In this document: piece by piece, positions 7,034 through 15,616 of the stretch
Position numbering within the stretch: position 1 is the stretch's first letter
Layout: each line of letters begins with the position of its first letter
Assembly: GCA_016210045.1 (NCBI GenBank)
Contig: JACQUX010000005.1
Span: forward strand, 1 to 64,000
Direction: 5' to 3'
Length of the DNA stretch: 64,000 nt
Origin: Deltaproteobacteria bacterium
GTDB taxonomy: Bacteria; UBA10199; GCA-002796325; JACPFF01
The notes under the pieces: generated by a model
Told to the model about the DNA's origin: nothing
Databases searched by the model: none
Seen by the model: only the letters and a program-made list of their open reading frames with translations
Translations under genes and position numbers: made by a program

Positions 7034-8253
7034 GCAAGATGATCATAGTAGGTACTGGAGCATCAGCGGCAATTGATCTATCAAGATTTCCCACGATGGA
7101 CAATTTTTTCCAAGGAATTTTGGTTTGCGCAAAAAGTGATGAAGATAAAAGACTCATAGCAAACTTCCTCTCAATTCTGGATTATGAGCGCATTTTCACA
7201 AATAAAGACATCAAGTGTGAAAACTTAGCTGCACAATGGTCTCTATTTATGCCACCAAATCGGCTAAGCACCTATGATAATGAGTATAAGATCAACTTGA
7301 GGGATCGTTATCTGGAGGCCTTGCGAAACCGTTTTTCTAACAAGCATATAACAGAAAATCTCGAAATCTTATTGGATAGAAGTTTGAATGTCTCTTCTGG
7401 ATCCTCTTTCTCCTCCACACTTTATATGCTGAATTGGTTGCTTGGATACCGAGATGTAGATATCGAGAAGAAATCTGATGACTTATATCACAAGTTATTT
7501 GATAGATTTATTGGGGATGAAAAACAATGTTCTCTTGTATCTTTTAACTATGATTTATTGCTGGATTGCTCTTTAATAAGCTGGTTAAAAAAAACAACAG
7601 ACATTACGGATAAAGATATTAAAAGCTTGTTAACACGATGTGATTCCTTACAAGGCTTTCTCAATCCATCTGACATTTCGATTTTCGATCACAGTATTGG
7701 TGGTATATTTTCCCCAACACCATCTCCACAGGTGTTCAGCAATCATGGTAATGGCAATTTTTCTAGATTACGACTAATTAAACCGCACGGGTCATTGGCA
7801 TTTACTAAGATCAATGAAAACAAGGAGACCTACCTTTTATTGAACGACGGCAATTTTGTTCCCTTTCCACCTGTTCATCAAGCCTTTGATCATCATGCTC
7901 GTCACTTACAGCCTCTGATTGTGCCACCTACTCAGAACAAAATTAAATCACATCCAATTCTTTTTGAAGCAGAACGGCATTTCATAGAAAAGCTTTCTAG
8001 CCCCGATACAAGAAGGGTCGTTGTCATTGGATGGAGTCTGCCTCCAACAGACAAAGATCATGACAACATAATTCGACAATGCATATCGAATCGCGCTCAA
8101 CAAATTGAAGAATTAATCGTTATCGACCTGAAGCTAGAAAGAAAGGAAAAAGATCCACACTTTGATCGCATGGAGTCCATTTTCAGACCGAAAGTAGTTA
8201 AAAAATGTTGGGAAGGTTTCAACGAGGAATCAGTTGAAAGGTATATAATATGA
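7030..8253 (+). CDS. SIR2-like domain protein (probable NAD-hydrolysing defence effector)
   Basis: A 407-residue protein with the nucleotide-binding features of SIR2-like defence proteins: an N-terminal MIIVGTGASAAID loop (residues 4-16), SFNYDLLLD (about 172-180), KPHGS (about 252-256), LIVPPT, and VVVIGWSLPPTDKDH (about 329-343). Related proteins in anti-phage systems deplete NAD+ to abort infection. The gene is much more AT-rich than aceE, which suggests transfer. Its start overlaps the preceding exported-protein frame and its stop overlaps the start of the next gene (ATGA), so three genes appear translationally coupled. I see no clear additional effector or sensor domain in this protein. 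Confidence 0.75.
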   Translation: MSKMIIVGTGASAAIDLSRFPTMDNFFQGILVCAKSDEDKRLIANFLSILDYERIFTNKDIKCENLAAQWSLFMPPNRLSTYDNEYKINLRDRYLEALRNRFSNKHITENLEILLDRSLNVSSGSSFSSTLYMLNWLLGYRDVDIEKKSDDLYHKLFDRFIGDEKQCSLVSFNYDLLLDCSLISWLKKTTDITDKDIKSLLTRCDSLQGFLNPSDISIFDHSIGGIFSPTPSPQVFSNHGNGNFSRLRLIKPHGSLAFTKINENKETYLLLNDGNFVPFPPVHQAFDHHARHLQPLIVPPTQNKIKSHPILFEAERHFIEKLSSPDTRRVVVIGWSLPPTDKDHDNIIRQCISNRAQQIEELIVIDLKLERKEKDPHFDRMESIFRPKVVKKCWEGFNEESVERYII

Positions 8254-8567
8254 GCCTCAACATCGATCACCTCACCGAAGCTGAACTCATCGAACTCAAC
8301 CACAAGATCGTGGAGCGGCTGCGCCTGATGCGCCAGATCCGTTCGCACAAGGAGATGTTCAAATTCAAGATCGGCGACCGGGTGAGGTTTCATCCGTCGG
8401 GCCACGAACCCCAAACAGGCACATTGACCCGCTTCAACCGAAAATCGGTCACGGTCATCACCGATAATGGCGGCCACTGGAATGTGGCGCCGACGTTGAT
8501 TGAATTGGCGCAGCCAAAGGATTCAGAAGAAACAGCGGAAATGCCGCAATTGAAACTTTTGGAATAG
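8250..8567 (+). CDS. Small protein with SH3/KOW-like core
   Basis: A 105-residue acidic protein. The N-terminal half is a Leu/Arg-rich helix (LTEAELIELNHKIVERLRLM). The second half, FKIGDRVRFHPSGHEPQTGT to VTVITDNGGHWNVAPTLIEL, looks like a small SH3/KOW-type beta barrel. Proteins of this kind occur in mobile regions; I know of no defined function. The ATG overlaps the stop of the SIR2-like gene by four bases and the DUF1016 nuclease gene starts 9 bases downstream, so it bridges the two. Confidence 0.65.
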   Translation: MSLNIDHLTEAELIELNHKIVERLRLMRQIRSHKEMFKFKIGDRVRFHPSGHEPQTGTLTRFNRKSVTVITDNGGHWNVAPTLIELAQPKDSEETAEMPQLKLLE

Positions 8568-8576
8568 AATGGAATC

Positions 8577-9749
8577 ATGATGCCGAAACGTAAAACACAA
8601 TTGATGACGTTGAGGCCAACCAGGCCCGTAAAATCAGGGGCCCTCGTCCGTGACGTTCGCGCCCTGATCGAGCAGGCGCGCAAATATGTCGCTCGTTCGG
8701 TCACTAACACCCTTGTTGCCCTTTATTGGCGTATTGGAAAAAGGATTAGTGAAAAAGTCCTGCAGGGTAAACGAGCGGAGTATGGCGAGCGGATTATTTC
8801 GACGCTGTCGAAACAATTGTTGAAAGAATATGGGCGCGGCTACTCTAAACCCAATCTCTCCAGAATGATGGCTTTGCATGAGTATTTCCGTGACGCTGAG
8901 ATTGTTTCGACACTGTCGAAACAATTGACCTGGAGCCATTTTGTCGAAATCCTGCCTCTTCGGGACCAACTCAAAAGGGATTTCTACGCCGAAATGTGCC
9001 GCATTGAAAATTGGGATGTCCGAACCCTGCGTAACAAAATAGGTGGCATGTTCTATGAGCGCACCGCCTTGTCCAAAAAGCCTGAAAAGCTTATCAAACA
9101 CGAACTCAAGAAATTGAAAGCCACCAATCAACTCACCCCAGACTTGGCGTTTCGGGATCCTTATTTTCTCGATTTTCTTGGATTGAGGGGTGCTTATCAG
9201 GAAAAAGACCTGGAAGCCGCCATACTGCGGGAAATGGAAGCCTTTATTCTGGAGCTGGGTGTTGGATTCGCGTTCATGGAGCGGCAAAAGAGGATATCGC
9301 TGGACGGAAGAGATTTTTACCTCGACTTGCTCTTTTTCCATCGGGGACTGAATCGTCTCGTGGCAATCGAACTCAAGCTTCATGAATTCCGGCCAGCCGA
9401 TAAGGGGCAGATGGAGTTGTATCTTCGATGGCTTGAGAAATACGAGAGAAAGCTCGGTGAGGATGACCCCATTGGGCTTATTCTTTGTGCAGGAAAATCC
9501 GACGAGCAAATCGAGCTTTTGCAACTGGGCAAGAGCGGCATTCGTGTTGCCGAATATATGACAGAGCTACCTTCGCGAAAGGTCCTGGAAAAGAAACTAC
9601 ATCAGGCCATTAAATTGGCCCGCGCAAGGCTGAAACCTGAAATGCTCCCCCTGGTGGACACATTGCGAACCGAGCATTTCCGCGAAGTGATGGCCTTTGA
9701 GCCGTTCATTCCTGCCATTCGCCAGTTATTGGCTCCACAAGCCGCTTAA
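8577..9749 (+). CDS. DUF1016 (YhcG-type) PD-(D/E)XK nuclease domain protein
   Basis: A 390-residue protein with the two-part architecture of the YhcG/DUF1016 family. The N-terminal helical DUF1016_N domain includes VALYWRIGKRISEKVLQ, RGYSKPNLSRMM and LTWSHFVEILPL. The C-terminal PD-(D/E)XK nuclease domain has its catalytic core around FYLDLLFFHRGLNRLVAIELKLHEF (D in LDL, then E-x-K in IELK). Family members are found in defence islands and next to restriction systems; they have also been linked to branched-DNA cleavage. The last 44 bases overlap, on opposite strands, the end of the primase-helicase gene. Either of two adjacent ATGs (8577, 8580) could be the start. Confidence 0.88.
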   Translation: MMPKRKTQLMTLRPTRPVKSGALVRDVRALIEQARKYVARSVTNTLVALYWRIGKRISEKVLQGKRAEYGERIISTLSKQLLKEYGRGYSKPNLSRMMALHEYFRDAEIVSTLSKQLTWSHFVEILPLRDQLKRDFYAEMCRIENWDVRTLRNKIGGMFYERTALSKKPEKLIKHELKKLKATNQLTPDLAFRDPYFLDFLGLRGAYQEKDLEAAILREMEAFILELGVGFAFMERQKRISLDGRDFYLDLLFFHRGLNRLVAIELKLHEFRPADKGQMELYLRWLEKYERKLGEDDPIGLILCAGKSDEQIELLQLGKSGIRVAEYMTELPSRKVLEKKLHQAIKLARARLKPEMLPLVDTLRTEHFREVMAFEPFIPAIRQLLAPQAA

Positions 9750-12180
9750 TTTCGGCTGTGGCGGGAGATATCTGCGTATCCGCTGGTAGAAGGGAATACC
9801 CGATAGTTTTGTATCCTCGGAGCCTCCGTTCGAACATCTTGCGCAGCATGGGAACCTCTTGGTCGACGTAATCGTAAACCTGTAGCAGATTTTTGCCATC
9901 GTGGGACCGGTGCAAACGCCCGACATATTGCTGAAGCGTTCCCTTCCAGGAAATAGGGATCACCAGAAACAGGGTGTCGAGGCGACTGTCATCAAACCCT
10001 TCGCCGATATAACGACCAGTGGCCAGGATCACCCGTTCTTCCGAATCTGGCAGATTGGCGATTTTTTCCTGTAGCGCCATGCGTTGTTTTTTCCCCATGC
10101 CGCCGCGCAGGACAATGACGTTCTTGGCAAAGCCCTTGAGTCTCGCCTCGAAGTAATCAAGATGCTCGGTTCTTTCGGTCAGAACCAGCGGTGAACGACC
10201 AGCGACGAGCGCCTTGAGCAAATCATCGAAGATCAGGTCATTCCTTTTCTGATTTTGGACAAGAGACCCGTAGATTTCCTGAATGGACATATTCTGATTT
10301 GCTTCCGGCAAGCGGTAGGACGTGTAGCGCGGGAGAACCACGTGCTCGAATTTGTTGAGATCGGAATGTTGCTTGGCCGTAGTCTTGAATCGTATGGGAC
10401 CGCACTGCATCGTGATGATCGGATGATGTCCGTCTTTTCTGAAGGGTGTCGCCGTGAGGCCGAGGACGTATTTGGCCTTCACTTGTTTGAGAACCTGCTC
10501 GAAACTGAATGCCGAAACGTGGTGGCATTCGTCGACAATCACATGCCCGTATTCTGCAACCACGGGTTTGACCTCTCCATCTCTGTGAAGCGTCTGCATG
10601 GTCGCGATATCGATGACTCCGGTCGCTTTGGATTTCCCGCCGCCGATCTCGCCGATGGATTTAGGTGGCAGATCGAGAAACACGGTCAATCGCTCCTTCC
10701 ATTGATCCATCAGTTGCTTGCGATGAACCAGAATCAGCGTATTGGTTTTTCGTTTGCCGATCATCCAGCCGGCCACCACCGTTTTTCCGAATGCGGTCGT
10801 GGCGGAAAGGACTCCGATGTCGTGCCTGGATAATTCGGCAACCGCCTCCTTTTGCAAATCCCTCAATTCTCCCTTGAATTTGACCGTGATTGGTTTTCCG
10901 GGAAAGCGTTCGTCGATTATTTCCGGTTTGATACCATGCTCCTTGAGTAGTACCAGAACCTCATTCAGACACCCGCGAGGGACGGCCACGTGATCGGGAA
11001 AATCGTTTCCGCACGAAATGATGCGCGGCTTATCGTAGGTCGAGAGCCTCATGGCCTGCGCACGGTAAAATTCAGGATTCTGGAACGCGGCGATCCTCAG
11101 GATGCGGTTGAGCATGGCCGTTGGCAGGCCGTTCTTCTCCACGTAAATCAGGTCGGCCTGCACGACACGGGCTTTCTCGGGGAATGGTCCCTTGATCTTC
11201 TGAGGCTTCGATTTCTCCCGCGATTTTTCCCAGGGCTTTGTCGCGGGCTCGTCTTCGTCAGCAACCAATTGGATCTCGCCAACTTCGCCATGAAAACCGA
11301 CCGAGTCCAATAATCGGTGAATCAACATCTCATCGGTCTTCTTCACTTGGGCCAGAACGGTCCACGGATCCTCAAAGAAATTACCGTTGTCATCGATAAA
11401 GGTGCTGTTGCCGCGGCTTCGAGGATCCCTTTGCAAAGGCAACGCGATCAAGTTGCCAAAACCGCCCTTGGGCATAGTGTCTTGGCTCGGGAACAGTCGA
11501 TCATAGGAATCGAGACCGACCTGGTGGCGCTTTTCCATTGCCTTCGTCAGCAGAAAAGACCCCAGCCGACGAGCCATGGATGCCGCGACGGGATGCTCGA
11601 AAAATATCCACACATGCCCACCCTTGCCGGATCGCGATCTTTCCAGAAGGGCATCAATTTCATGGTCGCGGCAAGTCTGGAGAAAGGTTCGTGCGTCATC
11701 AAGCCAGTTTTCCTTGTCGAAATCGGCGGCGACAAAATGACAGGTCTCGTTTTCGAGGAGCGGATAAACGCCGACCGTCTTTTTTCCAGCCAGGTGGTCG
11801 TAGATAACCTGGTCGGTGACAGGCAAAAAATTCTGACTGGGGCAATCCGAACATTTGACTCGGGGCTTTTCACAGGTTCCCTTGAGCCACTCATTGCCGC
11901 AGACAGGCGAGTAACCAGATCTTCCCGTTTTCTTGTTATCCCAGCGGGCAGGATAGACATCGTCACGCCCTCTGAAGAGCGAGCGAAACAAGCGAATCTT
12001 TTCTTCCACTGTCAGGTTTGAATTGGCTTCGGCAGGGATCGTATCGACGGCCGGTAATGGTTCTTGTTTCGGGGGCATCCCGAGTCTCTCGGAAAGAGCG
12101 CGGTTCTCGGCCTTCAGGCTTTCAATTTCTGCCAATGCCCTGGCAAGTTGCTGTTTAAGTTGTTCATTGTCGTCATTCAT
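9706..12180 (-). CDS. TOTE-type archaeo-eukaryotic primase fused to an SF2 helicase
   Basis: An 824-residue fusion. Residues 5-33 form a coiled coil. Residues about 60-270 are an archaeo-eukaryotic primase domain of the TOTE conflict-system type: a zinc-binding set C94, C103, C110, C113, the metal-binding AADFDKE (about 151-157) and SGKGGHVWIF (about 184-193). Residues about 440-800 are a superfamily 2 helicase: Walker A-like TTAFGKT (about 460), VIVDECHH, LGLTATP and the arginine-finger motif VGRLHRS. Such proteins are proposed anti-invader systems that act on DNA replication or transcription; direct experimental proof is limited. The C-terminus converges on and overlaps the DUF1016 nuclease gene. 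Upstream, a short divergent region faces the replication module. Confidence 0.88.
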   Translation of the reverse strand: MNDDNEQLKQQLARALAEIESLKAENRALSERLGMPPKQEPLPAVDTIPAEANSNLTVEEKIRLFRSLFRGRDDVYPARWDNKKTGRSGYSPVCGNEWLKGTCEKPRVKCSDCPSQNFLPVTDQVIYDHLAGKKTVGVYPLLENETCHFVAADFDKENWLDDARTFLQTCRDHEIDALLERSRSGKGGHVWIFFEHPVAASMARRLGSFLLTKAMEKRHQVGLDSYDRLFPSQDTMPKGGFGNLIALPLQRDPRSRGNSTFIDDNGNFFEDPWTVLAQVKKTDEMLIHRLLDSVGFHGEVGEIQLVADEDEPATKPWEKSREKSKPQKIKGPFPEKARVVQADLIYVEKNGLPTAMLNRILRIAAFQNPEFYRAQAMRLSTYDKPRIISCGNDFPDHVAVPRGCLNEVLVLLKEHGIKPEIIDERFPGKPITVKFKGELRDLQKEAVAELSRHDIGVLSATTAFGKTVVAGWMIGKRKTNTLILVHRKQLMDQWKERLTVFLDLPPKSIGEIGGGKSKATGVIDIATMQTLHRDGEVKPVVAEYGHVIVDECHHVSAFSFEQVLKQVKAKYVLGLTATPFRKDGHHPIITMQCGPIRFKTTAKQHSDLNKFEHVVLPRYTSYRLPEANQNMSIQEIYGSLVQNQKRNDLIFDDLLKALVAGRSPLVLTERTEHLDYFEARLKGFAKNVIVLRGGMGKKQRMALQEKIANLPDSEERVILATGRYIGEGFDDSRLDTLFLVIPISWKGTLQQYVGRLHRSHDGKNLLQVYDYVDQEVPMLRKMFERRLRGYKTIGYSLLPADTQISPATAEIKRLVEPITGEWQE

Positions 12181-12260
12181 TTGTCATCAATTGGAGCCTG
12201 AAAATAGTTCTTTCAGATCTGAAAAGCCATTCAGTTTTTCGCCCTGCCGTATTCACCCTT

Positions 12261-12452
12261 GTGCAGGATACATTTCAAAATCTTAAAGAAACGCTGAATC
12301 AGTGCGACACCTTTGCCACCGGTGGCGAATTGAACGAGGCCGCCCACAATCTCCTCGGCTTCTTTGAACTCCTCCTGCAGATCGACCGTGAACAAAAGGA
12401 AAAACGTGATGAAAATCTCCGAAGTGAACATTCAATTCATCAAACCCGTTGA
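12261..12452 (+). CDS. Small protein upstream of the SpoVG-like gene
   Basis: A 63-residue ORF starting at GTG with a protein-like composition: DTFQNLKETLNQCDTFATGG, then helical NEAAHNLLGFFELLLQIDRE and a charged tail. It overlaps the SpoVG-like gene by 44 bases. Short ORFs of this general appearance accompany SpoVG and Rep genes in integrated elements, to my recollection, but I cannot name a family. It lacks a strong SD. Confidence 0.45.
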   Translation: MQDTFQNLKETLNQCDTFATGGELNEAAHNLLGFFELLLQIDREQKEKRDENLRSEHSIHQTR

Positions 12453-12705
12453 TGGAATGCTCGGCTTTGCCAGTCTCGTCATTGATGACGCATTTTATTT
12501 GGGATCCATCGGGATTCACCAAAAGTTTAATGGCACCGGTTACCGCCTGACCTACCCAACCAAGAAAAGCCCGCTGAATAATCGCCCTATCTTCCATCCG
12601 ATCAATCGCGAAATCAGTCAGGCCATCGAGCAGGCCATTTTCATGAAACTGAAGAACGTAATGAGCAAAGCCTATGATCGACACGATTGTGCTGACATTG
12701 CCTGA
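12409..12705 (+). CDS. SpoVG-family protein
   Basis: From ATG 12409, preceded by AAAGGA at 8 bases, a 98-residue protein matches the SpoVG fold: MKISEVNIQFIKPVDGMLGF, ASLVIDDAFYLGSIGI, then RLTYPTKKSPLNNRP and FHPINREISQAIEQAIF. SpoVG proteins are small site-specific DNA-binding regulators in Gram-positive bacteria. In mobile elements homologues sit with replication genes and are probably element-specific regulators. The frame is open further upstream but the SD favours this start. The Rep gene starts inside its 3' end with a 32-base overlap, showing that they are co-translated. Confidence 0.75.
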   Translation: MKISEVNIQFIKPVDGMLGFASLVIDDAFYLGSIGIHQKFNGTGYRLTYPTKKSPLNNRPIFHPINREISQAIEQAIFMKLKNVMSKAYDRHDCADIA

Positions 12706-13900
12706 AGGCCACTTCAGGATTCTGGACTACGACAAGTTCACCCCCTCCGCTCGCGGTCTCTTTGAACCGCCGTTTTACAAACTCGGAAAGGGCGGTGTCA
12801 TCCGTTGCATTCAAAACTCCACGAAGGAAGACCGGCTTCGTGGCCGTTATCGTCCAAGGCTCACGTTGACCAAGCGCGTGATGAATGGGCGGCTATCGGT
12901 CTCCCTACGGATTGAATGCTCGATTCCCAAGCTCCTGTATGGAAATAATTTCACCGAAATTGCCCATAAGGACCAGTTGCAAATCAGGACCAGCGACAGC
13001 TCCTTGTTCGACAATGGGTTAGCTGAAACTATGGGTCTGTTTTTTGCCCATTCTCCGGAAAATTCGGTTTTGTCAGCCGTGCACTATTCCAAGAACATCA
13101 TCTTGCCCAAACACATCACCGCCTCGATGGTCATTTCGGAGCTGGGCAAGTTGAACCTGACCAAGCGGTTGGACCTCAACAAGACCGACTACCGTAACGA
13201 AGGCCACGCCGTTCGATTCCATGCCAATAGCTACGAAATAGTATTCTACGACAAGATCAAGGATTTGGAGCAAGCCCACATCAGCGAGAGACGCGCCGTC
13301 GAAAATGACAGCTGGATCCAGTCGGGAATGCTCAAGGATAGTGGTTTGCCGAAAGGGTTGGAGGTCCTGCGCATGGAGGTGCGCCTCAACACCCGACGGA
13401 AGATCAAAAGCCTGTGCGAGAAACTTGGGTTGCCGCCACCACAAACACTACGCGATGCCTTGCGGCCGGATATCGCCCAAACAATCCTTCTTCACTTTTG
13501 GGGCTTGATCGAACGGGAATTGAACGTCGTATCGCTGTCTCAACATAAACCGGAGGATCTATTTCAGGTCATGACCAGCGGTGGGATGAAGTCGGCAAAG
13601 ACGCTTCAGGTTTTGGGCGGGCTGTCCCTGATTCAGTCGGTCGGAATTCGTGGCCTTCGGTCCCTTTTGGGGAAGACATCAAATCGGACATGGCAACGGC
13701 TCAAAAAGGCACTCGAAAACTACCCGATTTCGGACAGTCCAAAGGCCCAAGTGATGCGCCAAATCCGGGAATCATTGATTGAATTTTTGCCAATCAAACC
13801 TTGCAATGCTGGTGGAGCTATTTCTTTTGCTCAAAATCATACAGAAAGATGCCCTTCTGCACGTTTTCTCTGGCTTTCTGAAGGCAATCATCTTCGGTGA
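12674..13900 (+). CDS. Phage/plasmid replication protein, gene II/X (G2P) family
   Basis: A 408-residue protein with hallmarks of the phage-type replication initiators related to gene II of filamentous phage: MIDTIVLTLPEG at the start, CSIPKLLYGNNFTEI (compare SLPKLLFGNN in the family), YEIVFYDKIKDLE and LEVLRMEVRLNTRRKIKS. It would nick a double-strand origin and start rolling-circle replication of an excised element. The final 28 or so residues, from about 13818, are read through the antisense of the SLATT gene and look unlike family sequence, so the original stop may have been lost. No filamentous-phage coat or assembly genes are nearby. Confidence 0.7.
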   Translation: MIDTIVLTLPEGHFRILDYDKFTPSARGLFEPPFYKLGKGGVIRCIQNSTKEDRLRGRYRPRLTLTKRVMNGRLSVSLRIECSIPKLLYGNNFTEIAHKDQLQIRTSDSSLFDNGLAETMGLFFAHSPENSVLSAVHYSKNIILPKHITASMVISELGKLNLTKRLDLNKTDYRNEGHAVRFHANSYEIVFYDKIKDLEQAHISERRAVENDSWIQSGMLKDSGLPKGLEVLRMEVRLNTRRKIKSLCEKLGLPPPQTLRDALRPDIAQTILLHFWGLIERELNVVSLSQHKPEDLFQVMTSGGMKSAKTLQVLGGLSLIQSVGIRGLRSLLGKTSNRTWQRLKKALENYPISDSPKAQVMRQIRESLIEFLPIKPCNAGGAISFAQNHTERCPSARFLWLSEGNHLR

Positions 13901-14306
13901 TCTCCAGCGTCTCGGACAGAAGCAGATATTTTTTATGCAGTTGCAGAAAGTTGTTTTTAAACTCTTCTGGTGGCATTGTATTCTTCAAGGTTTCATTCAG
14001 GACATCGGCTTCGTGACGAAGTGAGGTAAACATTTTACCGGCATACTCGTGACGAATACTGTCGCGTTCCACACCCACCCACGATGCGACAGCCGGAATC
14101 AGACCACCAATGGCAGAAATAGCCGCTATCCATGAAGGCCCACCCATTGCCACTATAAAACCAGCCAAGCCCGCCATGAATGAAGGTACGACGACAAGCC
14201 AGAGCGACTTGGTGTGCCACTTTTTCGCACAGAAAAAATGGGCCTGTGCTGTGTAAAGGGAGTCTTCGGAGACTTTGCTGCAAGCCTTGCTCAAATCATC
14301 AATCAT
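13818..14306 (-). CDS. SLATT-domain two-TM effector of a CBASS-like system
   Basis: From ATG 14306, preceded by GAGGGGG, a 162-residue protein is encoded. An N-terminal helix is followed by two adjacent hydrophobic segments (SLWLVVVPSFMAGLAGFIVA and WIAAISAIGGLIPAVASWVG) and then a soluble helical domain with HEADVLNETLKN and EITEDDCLQKARENVQKG. This is the layout of SLATT proteins, predicted membrane-pore effectors triggered by nucleotide second messengers. Its start overlaps the stop of the CD-NTase gene by 8 bases, so the two are a translationally coupled sensor-effector pair. An in-frame upstream extension exists but lies inside the NTase gene. Confidence 0.75.
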   Translation of the reverse strand: MIDDLSKACSKVSEDSLYTAQAHFFCAKKWHTKSLWLVVVPSFMAGLAGFIVAMGGPSWIAAISAIGGLIPAVASWVGVERDSIRHEYAGKMFTSLRHEADVLNETLKNTMPPEEFKNNFLQLHKKYLLLSETLEITEDDCLQKARENVQKGIFLYDFEQKK

Positions 14307-15282
14307 GTTTCCCCCTCGGAAAAGGAGAGCCAAAAAAATCACTCCATCGCTCCATAAGAGCCGTAGAATAAAACGTGTTACAAAGCGCGCGGGCATCTTG
14401 TGCCAGTTTCTTTAACCGGCCTTTGGTGAACAACTCCTCCAAGGGGTTCAGGCCTGACTCCACAGGCGGTGTGTGGCTTTCTAGAAATGACAGTTGCTTT
14501 CCCAAATTGTCGGCAAGTTTATCCAGAACAATATAGAGATGACGGGCATAACCCAAGTCTGTATTGAACAATTTGGCGAAGCGTAGGACATTCGGAAGAT
14601 GCTGGGCGCAGACAATCTCTATGAAAAAGGATTTTATCGAAATTCCGTGGTTCCGCAAAAAGGCCTTTGTGATTTTTATGGCAGGGATGAGCCGACCATC
14701 CACATCTGAGGATTGATTCAGCTGGGTCAGGTATTCAGCATCATAATCGTAATCGGCCGGTTCCCAATTTCCGGTTGCCCCCACGACATAACAGGCAGGC
14801 CCCAAAAGACGCGGATATCGGCCGGACAGGTCACGATAACAGGGGATGAGTTCCACCGAGAAATCATCATTGTAGTCGAGAGCAATGGTTGGGGCATCAA
14901 TACGGGGCCTCATCATTCGGTAAACCGCATTATCTTTCAGGGCATCCTGAACCGCTCTTAACGCATCGTTCGGCGTCACTCCCACTCCAGGAAAATCAGA
15001 ATATCCAGTAAAATTTCCGAGGCAGACAATCACGTCCAGATCAATTCGATCACTCCCATCACCCGGTCGAATCTTGGTTTTCTTCCTGAAAGAGCCGACC
15101 TGCTTTACTTCCACATTCTGTAAACGGGACTCCAAGTGAGTTTTGATGGCGTCATACCGTTCGCTGGCCAGACGAACCCTGGTCGGATTCAATTCGAGCC
15201 GAGAAAGAAGGGTTGAGAAGGCTTCTTCAAGCGGTTTTTTGGTTGGCGTAAACATCTTTGGAATGGCAGGATTGAGGAACAT
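14299..15282 (-). CDS. CD-NTase (SMODS-family) cyclic oligonucleotide synthase
   Basis: A 327-residue nucleotidyltransferase. The polymerase-beta-like active site is GSFRKKTKIRPGDGSDRIDLDVIV: the GS pair is at 63-64 and the metal-binding acidic pair at D81 and D83, with a third acidic position in FSVELIP (about 147). The C-terminal half resembles the helical OAS-type domain (IKITKAFLRNHG). CD-NTases make cyclic di- or trinucleotides on phage infection and switch on a membrane or nuclease effector, here the downstream SLATT protein. No ubiquitin-like Cap2/Cap3 or HORMA/TRIP13 genes are present, so this would be a minimal two-gene CBASS. A small Myb-like gene lies one base upstream. Confidence 0.8.
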   Translation of the reverse strand: MFLNPAIPKMFTPTKKPLEEAFSTLLSRLELNPTRVRLASERYDAIKTHLESRLQNVEVKQVGSFRKKTKIRPGDGSDRIDLDVIVCLGNFTGYSDFPGVGVTPNDALRAVQDALKDNAVYRMMRPRIDAPTIALDYNDDFSVELIPCYRDLSGRYPRLLGPACYVVGATGNWEPADYDYDAEYLTQLNQSSDVDGRLIPAIKITKAFLRNHGISIKSFFIEIVCAQHLPNVLRFAKLFNTDLGYARHLYIVLDKLADNLGKQLSFLESHTPPVESGLNPLEELFTKGRLKKLAQDARALCNTFYSTALMERWSDFFGSPFPRGKHD

Positions 15283-15283
15283 T

Positions 15284-15484
15284 TCATTTTCTCCCGTAGG
15301 GTCTTTGGTTTGTCGGCTTCAGGGAAACCCCTTCCTGACTTGCTTTCTGCTGGACGGCGGCTGCCGTTCTGCCCAGCTTGAGCCCGATTACACGCGTTGG
15401 CGTGTTTTGTCCGGCGAGGGTTCGCAGTTGCGAGACTTCCGATGACCTCCATGATTTTCCCGTGTTTCTCGTGTACTTTGGCAC
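15284..15484 (-). CDS. Small Myb/SANT-like DNA-binding protein
   Basis: A 66-residue basic protein with GKSWRSSEVSQLRTLAGQNT, then IGLKLGRTAAAVQQKASQEG. This is the helix pattern of short SANT/Myb-like or sigma-factor-like proteins (W, then 'LA..NTPTRVIGLKLGRT.AAV..KA..EG') common in diverse bacteria and often near islands. The GTG start at 15484 is supported by AAAGGAGG five bases upstream. The stop is adjacent to the CD-NTase ATG, so it is the first gene of the CBASS operon and may regulate it. Confidence 0.65.
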   Translation of the reverse strand: MPKYTRNTGKSWRSSEVSQLRTLAGQNTPTRVIGLKLGRTAAAVQQKASQEGVSLKPTNQRPYGRK

Positions 15485-15552
15485 ATGTCCTCCTTTAGGA
15501 TATTATTAGTGACACTTCAAAGTAGATAATGAAAAACACATCGATTGTCAAG

Positions 15553-15573
15553 AACACATTCCAGAAGTGTGTT
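15553..15573. promoter_or_regulatory. Possible XRE operator in the divergent promoter region
   Basis: An imperfect dyad AACACATT-CCAGA-AGTGTGTT lies between the divergent CBASS operon and the XRE regulator gene. XRE-type repressors bind such dyads, so the adjacent gene may autoregulate here. Another AACACA half-site occurs at about 15535. The assignment is based on position and symmetry only. Confidence 0.35.
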
Positions 15574-15616
15574 TTATATTGACACCTGTGGAGGGCTGGT
15601 TTACAAGAGAAACATC

